From Cranoglanis bouderius (lineage: Eukaryota; Chordata; Actinopteri; Siluriformes; Cranoglanididae), in assembly GCA_023630585.1 (NCBI GenBank), contig CM042535.1:33972399-34036398 (forward strand): 64,000 nucleotides of DNA. Direction: 5' to 3'. The translations under genes were made by a program, and so were the position numbers. The notes beneath the pieces are model-generated. The model saw only the letters and a program-made list of their open reading frames with translations, did no database searches and had not been told where the DNA came from. The first letter of the stretch is position 1, and the number at the start of each line of letters is the position of its first letter. This document shows positions 37,311 through 48,604 of this stretch, in pieces.

Positions 37311-37679
37311 TCGGTTGTAGTTGTGAAGGACACTTGAGTTGTGTTTACAATGACTTTTGTCTTGAATTCACATACATATTTGTAAATATAATATCAGTGA
37401 GACACAAATGTCAGATCCCAGTCATGGAATTGCCCCTAATTAAAGCATTGTGGTTGTTTTTAAGGAGCTGCTGCTGATGTAATTGCTGCAAACCAACCGT
37501 GATGGTCACCCTGAAGAAAATAAAGGGGGTAATTAAGTGACTACAATAAACATATGGCAAAACGGACTCGTGCTAAATATTAGAATAATAGCCCAGTGAA
37601 ATGAGCATATGTTCATAGGTCACAGACAAACACGCATTTAGTTTCCTAAAAGCATAAGCATATGTTAAATAGACACAAA

Positions 37680-37705
37680 TGCACCCATCCCCCGCCCCCC
37701 CCCCT
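37680..37705. repeat. C-rich run
   Basis: CCCCGCCCCCCCCCC-type tract. Confidence 0.8.
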
Positions 37706-38118
37706 CTATGGTTAAACGACACACACCCATACCAAGATTCGACGGCGATGCACATATGTCTCCGTTTGTAACGTGGAACATCTGGTCCAAACCTCGCTGT
37801 TCGATTTAGTTAAGCGACCGTCAATCAAACTGTCAGGGTGTCGAGTGTGTTCGTGTGAGACAGAGACGAAAACAGAGAGGCCAAGTGTGCTGTCATGGCG
37901 TGTGTGGAGACATATCTTTAAATGCTACGTTTTAGGGTTTATGTATGTTTAATGAGGCAGCATTAAAAGGAAGTGCTTTATATTGGATAAAGATGTTTAG
38001 TGCATATATAATGATTGTGTGTGTGAGGTGTGTGTGGATGGTTTTCTTGGCTGCGTCGGTTTATTATCCTCGTATGTTCCAGATTTCTCCGTAATAATGG
38101 CAGAAACAGAATACTTGT

Positions 38119-38208
38119 GCGTGTGTGTGTGTGTGTGTGTTGGTGGTGGGGGGGCCTGTACGGGTTGGGGGTCGGGGGTCGGGGGTTGGGGGTTGGGGTG
38201 GGGGGGTT
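38119..38208 (+). repeat. (GT)n followed by G-rich tract with G-quadruplex pattern
   Basis: (GT)n at 38119-38140, then at least six runs of four or more G separated by T/TC/TT (38148-38208). This lies about 1.3 kb upstream of the first adgrl3 coding exon. Confidence 0.85.
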
Positions 38209-38334
38209 GATTTGTGGTTTAGGTGGGTTTAGTTGGGTGGATTGGCGCTACGTTAAGATGCAAAGTTGTGCCGTATTGTGTTCTTCACAGAATCGTAGTC
38301 TGCATTATTCTGTCACATCATTTTCCTTTCTTTT

Positions 38335-38343
<9 letters not shown>

Positions 38344-38381
<38 letters not shown>
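38344..38381. repeat. (CA)n
   Basis: Uninterrupted (CA)n after a pyrimidine run. Confidence 0.95.
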
Positions 38382-38385
<4 letters not shown>

Positions 38386-38784
38386 ATGATGATCAATATC
38401 CTGTGTCATATTGCATTAATTATTATAATCCTATTCTGCCGATGAGTCATACGACACTGCCTCGACTTAAATGACACAAAATCGATCTCTGATGTTTCAC
38501 GCGGCGAGAAACGGATTTATAAGCACGTCGTGGTCTCTAGCTTGGACTTTGTAAGAAACCCACTGCATCATGGGTCTAGATATATTATACGGTCTTCTTC
38601 TGGGTGACTCCACAATTGGCTTGTTATTTTTAAATAATTATTCAATTTTGAATCTAATGAAAACGGATTCAACTATTTAAGAAACGTGTTAACCCATCGC
38701 AGGCGGCAGTATCACAGAATTAACAAACAAACAAAATGTGGTTAACTAGCAGCCATGCTAGGTCTATCATTTGTCTAAAAGGGT

Positions 38785-39105
38785 CGTGTGTTTAAAGTGA
38801 CCTCATCACTCAGTATCACAATTTTACTAGTAGAGAACTGTTCTTCTTCCTTCAGGAAATCTGGATGATGCAACTTCATGTTGTGGAATAGACCAACTCT
38901 TTCATAGGTGTGAATGTGTTCCGGTGACAGGGTTGAGTGAATGTTGTGAGATGTAAAAATGTACATATTTCATAGTCTATAATGGATGTGTGATGGAAAA
39001 AGATGTTTCTAGATGAGATGAGATGTTAAATGGATTCATATGTTAGCACAAAAATAATAGTATTTCTGAAGTATTTTAATGATTATACTGTATTTCAAGG
39101 AAAGT
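38785..39105 (+). repeat. repeated segment D, copy 2
   Basis: Diverged direct copy of 37021-37310, lying about 400 bp upstream of the first adgrl3 coding exon. Confidence 0.7.
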
Positions 39106-39471
39106 GTAGTAATGGTGGTCTACGACAGGCAAAAATGCTGTTTTCTGTAGATATATATAAGTGCTGTGGAGGTTTTGTTAATGTTTGAAGTTATTTGTCT
39201 AAAGCATGCACATACTGTAGGTTGGGACACAAGTCAATCATGGAGTCAGGCTTATGAAATACATATAACACTAGTAACCATTATGTTTTTCATGATGTCA
39301 CCATTTAAATCAGTAGAGAATGATGTAAATGATACAACTATCTCAGTTTTGTATTACTTTAAGTACCACTATACTGATTACTGATCGACTGTCATATGTT
39401 CATATATATTTATATATGTCATATCTGATGATTTAAGTAGAATACAATTTGAATTTGTTCATTACAGAAAC

Positions 39472-39474
<3 letters not shown>

Positions 39475-39508
<34 letters not shown>
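39475..39508 (+). repeat. (TG)n abutting the exon-1 acceptor
   Basis: (TG)17 followed immediately by TTTTAG. It replaces the usual polypyrimidine tract of the acceptor. Confidence 0.95.
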
Positions 39509-39512
<4 letters not shown>

Positions 39513-39514
39513 AG

Positions 39515-39665
39515 GTATGAGTGTCAGAGGAGAACTCCATGGCTCTGAGGTGTGTCAGACTGAGCCCTAGTAGCTGTTCGGAGCAGAGGTCAATGGGGTC
39601 AAGGGGGGTCATGTGGGCAACACACCTACTCTTCCTCTTCGCCTTCTTCACACCCGCTACTCTGG
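39515..39665 (+). CDS. adgrl3: adgrl3 first coding exon (5'UTR end, start codon, signal peptide)
   Basis: This is the first coding exon of latrophilin-3, a neuronal adhesion GPCR that binds teneurins and FLRTs at synapses. A TTTTAG acceptor ends at 39514 after a (TG)n tract, and a GTAAG donor begins at 39666. Two in-frame starts matter. The ATG at 39539 gives MALRCVRLSP and a 42-codon reading. The ATG at 39611 gives MWATHLLFLFAFFTPATL, a typical signal peptide that aligns with the N-terminus I know for mammalian ADGRL3 (MWPSQLLIF...). I prefer 39611 because of that alignment and the G at -3; the longer reading may be a species-specific extension. The exon ends in phase 1 (G|), which completes a GTG codon with exon 2. 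Coding is therefore 39611-39665 or 39539-39665, and the rest is 5'UTR. Further upstream 5'UTR exons are likely, because the exon starts at an acceptor, but I cannot identify them. Confidence 0.82.
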
Positions 39666-39727
39666 GTAAGACATGCATGTCCAAATGTTCATAGTACAGC
39701 TGATTTAGATTATTGGTGCTTCAAAAC

Positions 39728-40126
39728 TAGATGTCGACCGATAGTGGATTTTACCTGTACCGATAACTAAGTACCTGCCGATAACCGATTAATCAACCGA
39801 TAGTTTTAAAAAATCGATACTGAATGAAAACACAACATTCAAAGTAAAATATTGCTGAATTTTATTACAAAAATAAACAGTACTTTTTATTGTGCCACCA
39901 AAAAACACTTCAAATAACACAACAAAATTTGGCAGTGATAGTTTTTATTTCGCCTCTAGAGGCCGCTCTCGTACTGTATAATAATGACAGCGGACCCTTC
40001 TCAGCCGCTCCCCAATGGACGCAACCGGAAAAACTATCGGTGTGGATTTTTGCCGATAACCGATAGTTCCAGCAATCAGTTATCGGTGCCGACTAATCGA
40101 CAAAATCGATCAACCGATCGACCTTA
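39728..40126 (+). mobile_element. hAT-type MITE, copy 2, with perfect 8-bp target duplication
   Basis: Starts TAGATGTCGACCGAT and ends CCGATCGACCTTA. It is flanked by TTCAAAAC at 39720-39727 and 40127-40134. 399 bp, non-coding. It inserted 62 bp after the adgrl3 exon-1 end, in the sense orientation relative to copy 1. Confidence 0.93.
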
Positions 40127-41474
40127 TTCAAAACACCATAAAAGGCAAAGCTTGTAGAGTTGAAAATGCAAAATTGTCGACTAAACGGTAAAAGAGCGCC
40201 TCTTAAGGCAGGGTGCGCTAAATCCTCCAATAATGCAGCTCAGCCACTGCAGCTTGTCGGCTACCACAGACACACACTATCTCTTCCTCCTTTTATAGGG
40301 TTGTCCTAATTGAATGTATAGGCTTATTTGTTTTCATTTATTGAGTTCATCCTTTAGGTCATTAAAATGAAACGGCTGAGTTTCATTAAATTTATGAGGG
40401 ACAGAGTAATCTGTGTATAAATCTGCAGTAACTCATCGCCATTATATGATTTGAAGGCGATCAATCGAGATTAAAATTAAAACTCAGGAGCTCTCGTAGG
40501 ATATGAACGGATTTAAAAAAAAAACAACTGTATAACTACAGCTATATTTAAAACTGCCATGATATGTCATTTGAGTGGTTGTCTACTCATATAGTCAGAT
40601 CCATTAAACCTTCTGACCAATTCTGGCACCTCTAATTTTGGTACCTCATTATTCTCCACTAATATAAATGACAGACGTTTGTTTTTTATAGATTGAACGT
40701 ATCAGCAGCGTGACAAACAACTGCATGAGTCAATATTAGATGTTAATCATTGAGTAGTCTGATGCCCATGCACTGTCCACTCTCAGATTCTTGTCAAGTA
40801 GAGAATCTTTGGCTTTCCTCACCTACTGCTGTGCAACAGTTTCAAAAACAAACTTCTGAACACTGAGATGAGAAGTTCAAGGCCAGATACAGTCACTGGA
40901 TTGCAAAAAGTCAATGAGCTCTAAGGCATCTCAGCATCAGACTCGCTATGTGTCTGGCTTGCCAGAGTAAAGCACATTGTATGCAGGTTCACTAAATTCT
41001 GCAGCCAGGAACTCTTTGTCCTGTGAAATATTCTATGGACACAGATACAGATTTTTTTAATGAATATAATTCAACTATTCAAATATTGGGCTCATTATTT
41101 AAATGTCCAATAATGTTTTATCTATTTATTAGAGCCATAGAGCTTTTTTAATACTAGAACTTTCCACCAACAGAGCACATGAGGTCCAAGTTGACATTAT
41201 TTATAGGCAGACTTCTAACTCAGTTGGTGTTCAGTTGCATTGAGATGTGGTGACTGTGAAGGCCAGAGCATATGATTTACATAATTTTCATCCTCAACGG
41301 AGGGGGGCGGAGTCATCCTGAAACAGACCACTCCCATCAGGGTAGAAAAGTTTCATCATAGGATAAAGGTGATGAGTGAGAACTTTTGTACTTTGTAGTG
41401 ATTTTGCATAAGACTGTTTTTGTTCCCCTTTAATTTGTCACCCATCTGTAACTATAACAATAGGCAAATAATAA
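40127..41474. other. intron 1 sequence without recognised feature
   Basis: AT-rich unique DNA. Confidence 0.45.
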
Positions 41475-42227
41475 TAAAATAATAATTAAAGCTGCAAGCA
41501 GCATTTTCAGGAGCCACATTTGGTGAAGATTGAGCAAAATTTGAAGGAGGAGTAGCAAAAAAGGCACTTAGATGGAAGCATTTTTAGCATGTTATTGTAA
41601 CCTTTGACCAGTAAGTTGCGCTGTCACGAAATATGTTGCATAGCCTCAGGGAATGATCCTGAAGATGCCTACCGAGATTTGTGTCAGTGCGCAAGGTCGT
41701 TGCTGAGATACAGCCTCACTTCCTGTTTGGGGGCTTCGTCTTCAGATTTGTTGGCATTACGGATGAACCGTTTGGAATATTCAAAATTCTTTTGAAAGCT
41801 TTTGTGAGGCTTAGATGACGTGTGTCAAATTTGTGATGATTGGACAAAATTTGTAGTAGGAGTAGTGAAAAAATCCAAGATGTCAGTTAGGCAAATCTTA
41901 TTAGGCAGAAATTGACGTCATAGGCTGTGTTGAACTCATCTCAACACCCAGGGAATCCAGGGATGTCTGGCTTTTAAACTTTTGGACACACAATTCAAAA
42001 GTTATAACCATAAACATACTTCTAAATTGGGCCCAAATCTGACCCGATGGTGGCGCTAGAGCGTTTTCAGCACTTGGCCCAAATTTGGTCAGAATGTTCC
42101 TTAGATCCTCTCCAATCAGTGTGCCAAATTTCACAACTTTTTACCAGACGGTTCTATGGGCTGCCATAGACACCCTAGCCAGAAGAAGTAGAAGAAGAAG
42201 AAGAAGAAGAAGAAGAAGAAGAAGAAT
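41475..42227 (+). repeat. dispersed teleost repeat ending in (GAA)n
   Basis: Begins AATTAAAGCTGCAAGCAGCA and contains two TTTGGTGAAGATTGAGCAAAA-like internal units (41520 and 41825). It ends in (GAA)n at 42181-42227. Structure and tail are typical of an interspersed retroposon-like repeat. The class is not certain. Confidence 0.65.
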
Positions 42228-43733
42228 AGGGTGCCTATGCTCCCAATACAAATTAAATAAGACTGAAATAAAATCACGACTTATGCACAATTATAGTTAT
42301 CATACAGTTATCGATCAAGTAATATAGCATAGTCTGAAGCTAATGTGATATGAAGTGTGTTTGAAAAAGAAGGCAGCTGCATTGATGCCTTTGCTGATTT
42401 GTAAGTGGCTGCTTTAGAAGGCAACACTTCAGTATGTGCTGAAGTACTTGAAAGGAAACACTTTGAAATGGGCTTCGAATGCAGGATCCAATGTGACAAC
42501 GTTGCCACGATGCATGACGCGACTCAAGGGCTTCCTTCCTCTGATTACAGCATAGGGTACATGTCCACTGCATGCGACACAAATAAATGTTGCTCTTTTT
42601 TCTCTGTGTCGTGCCCGAAAATCTTACCACTTGCTATCCCACCAGTCCCTTGCAAATTTTTTTGGGAAATAAAAGGGAGCGTAAAAATTCGTTGTTTTTG
42701 CGTTGCCGGTTTTAGAACGCATGCCCACCAGAGTACAAACTAGTGCCATTGCGACTAACAGACAAAGCCGACAACAAAATGTTTGATTAAAATCTCAAAG
42801 TGTGACCACTGATCAGCTAAAATCCACCAATAGGAGGACGGCACGGGATTACGAGAAACTCATCGGACAGCTACAGTTATGGGAGGGGCAATGGAGAAAC
42901 ATAAGTGAAGCAGGCTAATGGACTGAAATAATATCTTTACTATGCAAACTTTGATGTTTCTGTTTAATGCGAGCCCGTTTACTTTGCTTATGAATGTATA
43001 TAAGCATAATGTAGTGATTTCATAATCACAGGTCTATCGTTAGAGGCTCTTTATCGTAAAATCGAACATGGAGTACTTCAGACCTGCCAACCTTTACACA
43101 TTTTGGCTGGGAAGTCCACATTCTTACAGTACGTTGCAGCATGCTGCTACGAGTTATCACACAAAAATACGCAACCTTAATCCCCAACCCAGCCCCCTCA
43201 TACCACCCCCACCCCCCCACAGCCCTGGGAATAAAATAATAACACGACTGATGAGCTAATCAACATGTGGATCTAGAATGATTGACAGTTACACAGGGGT
43301 TTTGAACTCTCCGATATTAACTGACCCCCTGAAAGCCCGTCTCGACCTCCCCATTTCATATTAGCTCTTAGATCCCTCATCCCTCATCGTCTCGACTTTC
43401 CTGCTTAACAGATGCGCGGAAGCAGAGCCCTCACTATCTGTCACGGTAAATGGAGAATGTTTGGACTTCCTTAACATGAAATACAATCTGTCAATGTACA
43501 GTATATTCGACTTTTTCAGTTGAATATAGTCAAAACCATTTTCCAAAATACAATTCAATAAAAATGAAAAATAAATAGGCCTACAATGGAGCGTCAAATC
43601 TAACTAAGGATAATTAGAAAGTGATTAAAAATGCTGCTTGCACCATTTAAAGAGTACAGGCCTGTTGAGGTAGAAACTGGAGTGTGTGTATATACAGGGT
43701 GTTCCAGTAACTGGCAGTCAGCAAGTGGCAACT

Positions 43734-43735
<2 letters not shown>
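42228..43735. other. intron 1 sequence without recognised feature
   Basis: Mostly unique DNA. C-rich patch at 43196-43218. Confidence 0.4.

Positions 43736-43812
<77 letters not shown>
43736..43812. repeat. (GT)n, about 77 bp
   Basis: Uninterrupted (GT)n followed by a GA patch. Further (TG)n at 43920-43968 and (CA)n at 44214-44247. Confidence 0.97.
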
Positions 43813-43818
<6 letters not shown>

Positions 43819-44347
43819 CGAGAGGGTGTCTTCAAAAGTAAGTTTGGGAACGTCTTTAGATGAAAGAGAATCCAGGGAATCAATGGTCCCAGATATAGGC
43901 ATCTAGACACATTGAATGCTTGTGTGTGTGTGTGTATGTGTGTGTGTGTGTGTGTATATGTGTGTGTGTCCTCAAGGGGACCTTTTGGTTAACAGTTATA
44001 ACGCTTTAAGCTCACAGGACACATGGGAATTGGAGCGAATTGAGGACGTGAGGCGAATATTTGTCTTCTTCACCCATCACCTGTTTGTTCACCTTCGTTT
44101 TTTCATTTTCTCTCCTCTCTCTGTCTCTGTCTCCCGTCTTCACTCCTCCACTCTTCTCGAGGGAATCTGGGTGGACGTGAAAGCACACGGCTAGGATTAA
44201 CCCTATGTACATTACACACACACACATACACACACACACACACACACTTTTTTTATTATCCTTGTGAGGACATTTTATTGACATAATGAGTAATACAGAT
44301 AATTGGTGCTATGCTACACCCTAAGTTTTTATTAAAAATATATAAAT

Positions 44348-44361
<14 letters not shown>

Positions 44362-44399
<38 letters not shown>
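44362..44399. repeat. (TA)n after poly(A)
   Basis: Simple (TA)n. Confidence 0.95.
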
Positions 44400-44401
<2 letters not shown>

Positions 44402-44797
44402 AGCTTGCCCACTATTGACAATTAAATAAGGACAATATTTAAAAAGCATTCCAACCAATATCTAAATCATTGTATTTAAAGTCCCTGTGAAATGCCTTGA
44501 AATGCACAGTGTTGATGTCATTTCCACTGAAACAGGACGTCAGGGCGGTACATATTGACTCCTCCCACCTTTTAAATAGCCAATGCTGTTTACCTACCTC
44601 ACAGCCTGGGCTAAGCCAAACGTGACAGGTAGTACCATGGAATTTATAATGTTGGGGACGGGACACTTCAGATTCTAGAGAGCATTTGATTGGACAGAAA
44701 ATCTGATGAGAAGCATTCCGATTTTATAAATCATTAATTAATTAAAGAAAAAAAACTCCACTTGCATATTAATCTGTATTATATTTTTTATTTTTTT

Positions 44798-45106
44798 AAT
44801 TAGAAATGCGGGGGGCACAGTGGCTTATTGGTTAGCACGTTTGCCTCGTACCTCCAGGGTTGGGGGATTGGCTCCCGCCTCTGCCCTGTGTGCGTGGAGT
44901 TTGCATGTTCTCCAGGTACTCTGGCTTCCTCCTCCAGTCCAAAGACATGGGTTGTAGGCTGATGGGCATTTCCAAATTCTTCGTAGTGTGTGAATGTGCA
45001 TGCGATTGTGCCCTCCGCCTCATGCCCCGAGTCCTCTGGGATAGGCTCCCCGTGACCCTGTGTAAGATAAGCGGTACAGAAAATGGATGGATGGAAATTA
45101 GAAATG
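44798..45106 (+). repeat. SINE-like repeat (main family), full length with 11-bp target duplication
   Basis: The element at 44809-45095 is flanked by AATTAGAAATG (44798-44808, 45096-45106). The head GGCACAGTGGCTTATTGGTT resembles the A-box half of a tRNA, CCAGGGTTGGGGGATTGGCT the B-box region, and the tail is (ATGG)n. Confidence 0.92.
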
Positions 45107-45149
45107 TCTTTCATCAACGTATCAGTCTGTTTTCACCTTGGTTGATGGT

Positions 45150-45530
45150 TTCCTACATTACCCAGAATGCAGTTCAAAGGTGCAGTGGGATTTCTGTTTG
45201 GGATTACATGAAGAGAGAGAAGCAACTGAGGCTGCCTAAATCCACAGAAGAACTGTGGTTAGTTATCCAAGATGTTTGGGCCAACCTATCTGCCGAGTTC
45301 CTTCAAAAACTGTGTGCACGTGTACCTAGAAGAATTGATGAATTGATGCTGTTTTAAAGGCAAAGGGTGGTCACACCAAATATTAATTTGATGTAGATTT
45401 TTCTTCTGTTCACTCACTTTGTATTTTCTTAATTAATGAATATAAACTATTAACATGTCTATTTTTGAAAGCATTCTTACTTTACAGCATTTTTTCACAC
45501 CTGCCCAAAACTTATATATACAGTAAAGTG
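45150..45530 (+). pseudogene. Tc1-like transposase C-terminus and right end (family 5)
   Basis: The frame gives LPKSTEELWLVIQDVWANLS and VPRRIDELMLF, the usual C-terminal end of Tc1 transposases. A decayed right terminus follows near 45525. Family 5 also at 26703-27010. Confidence 0.75.
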
Positions 45531-45597
45531 CGTTTAACAGTAGACCTCGGCAACAAAGAATGCTTTACAGAAATAGCTCTACATACCTGATGAACAA

Positions 45598-45598
<1 letters not shown>

Positions 45599-45643
<45 letters not shown>

Positions 45644-45648
45644 CACAA
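45599..45648. repeat. (AC)n
   Basis: Nearly perfect (AC)n. Confidence 0.95.
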
Positions 45649-45922
45649 ATTCTGCTGTTCTCTGCATTTATTGGAGCGAGTAAGCTTCATACATGGTAAG
45701 GGTTCCTCAAGAGAGGGGAACAATGTAGCATCACTCGAATGTCTAATCCTGATTGGTTGACAGCTCATCTCCCTAATGCTCCATTGGTTCTCGCTCCTGT
45801 CAGTCAGCGCAGGTTTTTAATCAGCTTCCCTTCCCAGCACGTATTTAATTAATGCAGGCAGTCGGGTGTTGTTCCCATCCCTTACATCCTATAGATTGAT
45901 TTCAAAAATCTCTGAGAGAGAG

Positions 45923-45923
<1 letters not shown>
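45649..45923. other. intron 1, complex unique sequence
   Basis: Non-repetitive, contains TATTTAATTAATGCAGGC. Possible conserved element; unverified. Confidence 0.25.
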
Positions 45924-45980
<57 letters not shown>

Positions 45981-46092
45981 AACAGAGAGTGTGTATCTAT
46001 AAAGGTTTAGCGTATATTCCACTTGTCTTCAGGTGTATTCAAGAATTAGTTTAAAATAGTCACTATGCCTAAAAGTCTCTAATATATAGTAT

Positions 46093-46175
<83 letters not shown>
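45924..46175. repeat. (CA)n and (AT)n tracts
   Basis: (CA)n at 45924-45976 and (AT)n at 46099-46175. Confidence 0.96.
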
Positions 46176-46178
<3 letters not shown>

Positions 46179-46589
46179 GGCCAAATATTTAGTTTTTATA
46201 TTCGCTTTTATTAAAGATGCTCCTTTGCACGGTTAGCGAAGCTACACTGCGCTACACAGTGTCTTCACATAGAGTGAATCCACTGTCAGGTTATTTTACT
46301 GCCTCTCTGGTGCTTTCACTTAGCAAAAAATATTTGACCCTGAAGCAAAGTGGGCTGTCAAGTCCATTCACCCTCACTGAAAGCTAATAAATGTTTGACA
46401 AATAATTAAAAAAAAAAAAAAAAAACGTTTACTAAACTTCAGCACCTTTCGGCATATCAGAAAAGAACCATAACTGTTTTATGGTTCATCAAAAACGAAA
46501 GCAATTTCCTTAGCTGATCATTATTACTGAAGAATAGGGTTGTTTGTAAATGCGTCCATCCACCTCGGGAATTTATGTACTGTGTTGAG

Positions 46590-46680
46590 ATTCTGAGATG
46601 CTTTTCTGCTTACCACGGTTGTAAAGAGTGATTTTTTGAGTTACCGGAGCCTTTCTGTCAGTTCGAATCAGTCTGGCTTT
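46590..46680 (-). mobile_element. short Tc1-like fragment (family 6)
   Basis: On the - strand, TTTACAACCGTGGTAAGCAG and neighbouring words match the linker region of family 6. It abuts the hAT MITE at 46689. Confidence 0.75.
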
Positions 46681-46688
46681 CTGTCATC

Positions 46689-46987
46689 CAGAGGTTGACT
46701 GATTGATTGGTTTTGCTGATAAATCGGCACCGATAACTGATTGCTGCAACTATCGGTTCCCCGTTGCTTCCATTGTAGGAGCGGCTGAGAAGGGTTCGTT
46801 GTCATTATTATACAGTACGAGAGCGTCCTCTAGAGGCGAAATAAAAACTATCACTGACAAATTTTGTTGTGTTATTTGAAGTGTTTTTTGATTCATTTTG
46901 GATGTCTCTATGTTTATATTTGTTATTTGGAGTGTTACTTTTTGGTTCAGTTTGGATGTATATCTTTTATTTACTTTAATATTTATT

Positions 46988-47061
<74 letters not shown>

Positions 47062-47198
47062 TTTGTATTAAACTTCAGCAATACTTTACTTTGAATGTTA
47101 TGTTTTCATTCAGTATCAATTTTAAAAACTATCGGTTGGTTAATCGGTTATCGGCAGGTTCCGCCCAACTTAGTTATCCGTATCGGTAAAATCCACTA
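46689..47198 (-). mobile_element. hAT-type MITE, copy 3, inverted, right TIR missing
   Basis: Begins CAGAGGTTGACTGATTGATT and ends at ...AAATCCACTA, short of the terminal CGGTCGACCTCTA. A (TA)n tract lies at 46994-47050. The flanks CTGTCATC (46681-46688) and CCGTCATC (47199-47206) match at 7 of 8, which is odd if the right TIR was deleted after insertion. Confidence 0.85.
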
Positions 47199-47326
47199 CC
47201 GTCATCAATGTTTGTTTTAGTCAGACAACTCTTTACTCAATTTTTGTTCTCCATCCATCACCGTCAGCCATACGGGATTGGGAGGAGCAACACTTAATGG
47301 AGTAATAAAAATCAGTAAAGGTGTAT

Positions 47327-47422
47327 GGTGTAAAGGTGTAACATTGGAGTGGTTTGGAGGTGTAAAGGTGTAACATTGGAGTGGTTTGGAGGTGTAAAGG
47401 TGTAACATTGGAGTGGTTTGGA
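47327..47422 (+). repeat. 32-bp minisatellite, three perfect units
   Basis: The unit starts GGTGTAAAGGTGTAACATTG and is repeated at 47327, 47359 and 47391 without mismatch. Confidence 0.97.
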
Positions 47423-47781
47423 TACCGTGTAAGGAAAATGCGTTTCATTGAAGCGTTGTTGTTACAATTTCGCATTCGTTTTTCATAAAATTAAAACGTC
47501 ATCCACAGTCACATATTCGTCCACTTAAGAGTCTGGCATTATGTTTCAATGTTAAGCGGATGGAATTGGAGGCTAATTACTTAAAATGATTTAAAAGTTT
47601 CTATGTTTGGATTGCAATATCATAAATGAAGTCTTATTTGAGAATTATGTTCTTGAAGGTTTCTTTTTTCTGTATATGTATGGGTTCCTATCTTCTTAAA
47701 AGGTTTTAATTTGAAATCTTGCCTGTAGAACAACTAAGGGACAACTGTAGAGCCTTACGGGTTCTAGATTTGACCTTTTTA

Positions 47782-47818
<37 letters not shown>

Positions 47819-48044
47819 TACTTAATGTCCCATTGTCCAATGTCATCTATTCTGATATGATAGCTATACAAATGTAGAATTTAATTTAAAATACTCTTTT
47901 TATTTGATCACCTTTACATAATATATACAATACAAACGGTATGGATGGAATGGCATCCCTTTTCTCTGTTTACCACTCCATCTACTCATCTTTGCTTTTA
48001 TTTTTCCCTCAAAGCCAAATGAACTGAATATAATCTGTAATCTG

Positions 48045-48050
<6 letters not shown>
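47423..48050. other. intron 1, (AAT)n otherwise unrecognised
   Basis: (AAT)n at 47781-47817. Confidence 0.5.

Positions 48051-48107
<57 letters not shown>
48051..48107. repeat. (AT)n(AC)n
   Basis: Compound dinucleotide repeat. Confidence 0.96.
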
Positions 48108-48109
48108 GG

Positions 48110-48425
48110 TGAAGTGAACAACATTTATTATCTCGTTACAATTTCACTTGTGAAAGGGTGGGATATATTAGGCAGCAAGTGAACAGTCAGTTCTCGAAGT
48201 TGATGTGTTGGAAGCAGGACAAATGGGCAAGCGCAAGGATCTGAGCGACTTTGACAAGGGCCAAATTGTGATGGCTAGACGACTGGGTCAGAGCATCTCC
48301 AAAAGAGCAGGTCTTGTGGGGTGTTCCTGGTATGCAGTGGTTAGTACCTACCAAAAGTGGTCCAAGGAAGGACAACCAGTGAACCAGTGACAGGGTCATG
48401 GGCGCCCAAGGCTCATTGATGTGTG
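48110..48425 (+). pseudogene. N-terminal fragment of Tc1-like transposase (family 3)
   Basis: MGKRKDLSDFDKGQIVMARR, then LVGCSWYAVVSTYQKWSKEG (helix-turn-helix), then an in-frame stop (GQPVNQ*) and QGHGRPRLIDV. This is the DNA-binding part missing from the family 3 element at 10723-11205. The catalytic domain is absent. It ends about 200 bp before adgrl3 exon 2. Confidence 0.88.
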
Positions 48426-48584
48426 TGGGGACATTAAAATAAGTTTCATAGTGGAAAAGCCATTTAGGAGAAATTTAGTCATATCACTCTTACTTTTAGT
48501 ATCACTTTCAGTCCAAATGGGTCGAACAGAAGAGAAGAATTAAAATGAGGAACACAGTGAAACATTTTGAAGTACTAATTTCTT

Positions 48585-48604
48585 TGTGTGTGTGTGTGTG
48601 TGTG
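48585..48604 (+). repeat. (TG)10 just upstream of adgrl3 exon 2
   Basis: 27 nt before the exon-2 start. It is complementary to the (CA)n that begins 5 nt after the exon-2 donor. Confidence 0.95.

Noticed and set aside
44809..44885. Possible tRNA gene
   Set aside because: The tRNA-like head belongs to a SINE-like repeat with target duplications; it cannot fold to a full cloverleaf with intact acceptor pairing as read.
47327..47422. CRISPR-like array
   Set aside because: Units are directly tandem with no spacers, in a vertebrate intron; it is a minisatellite.
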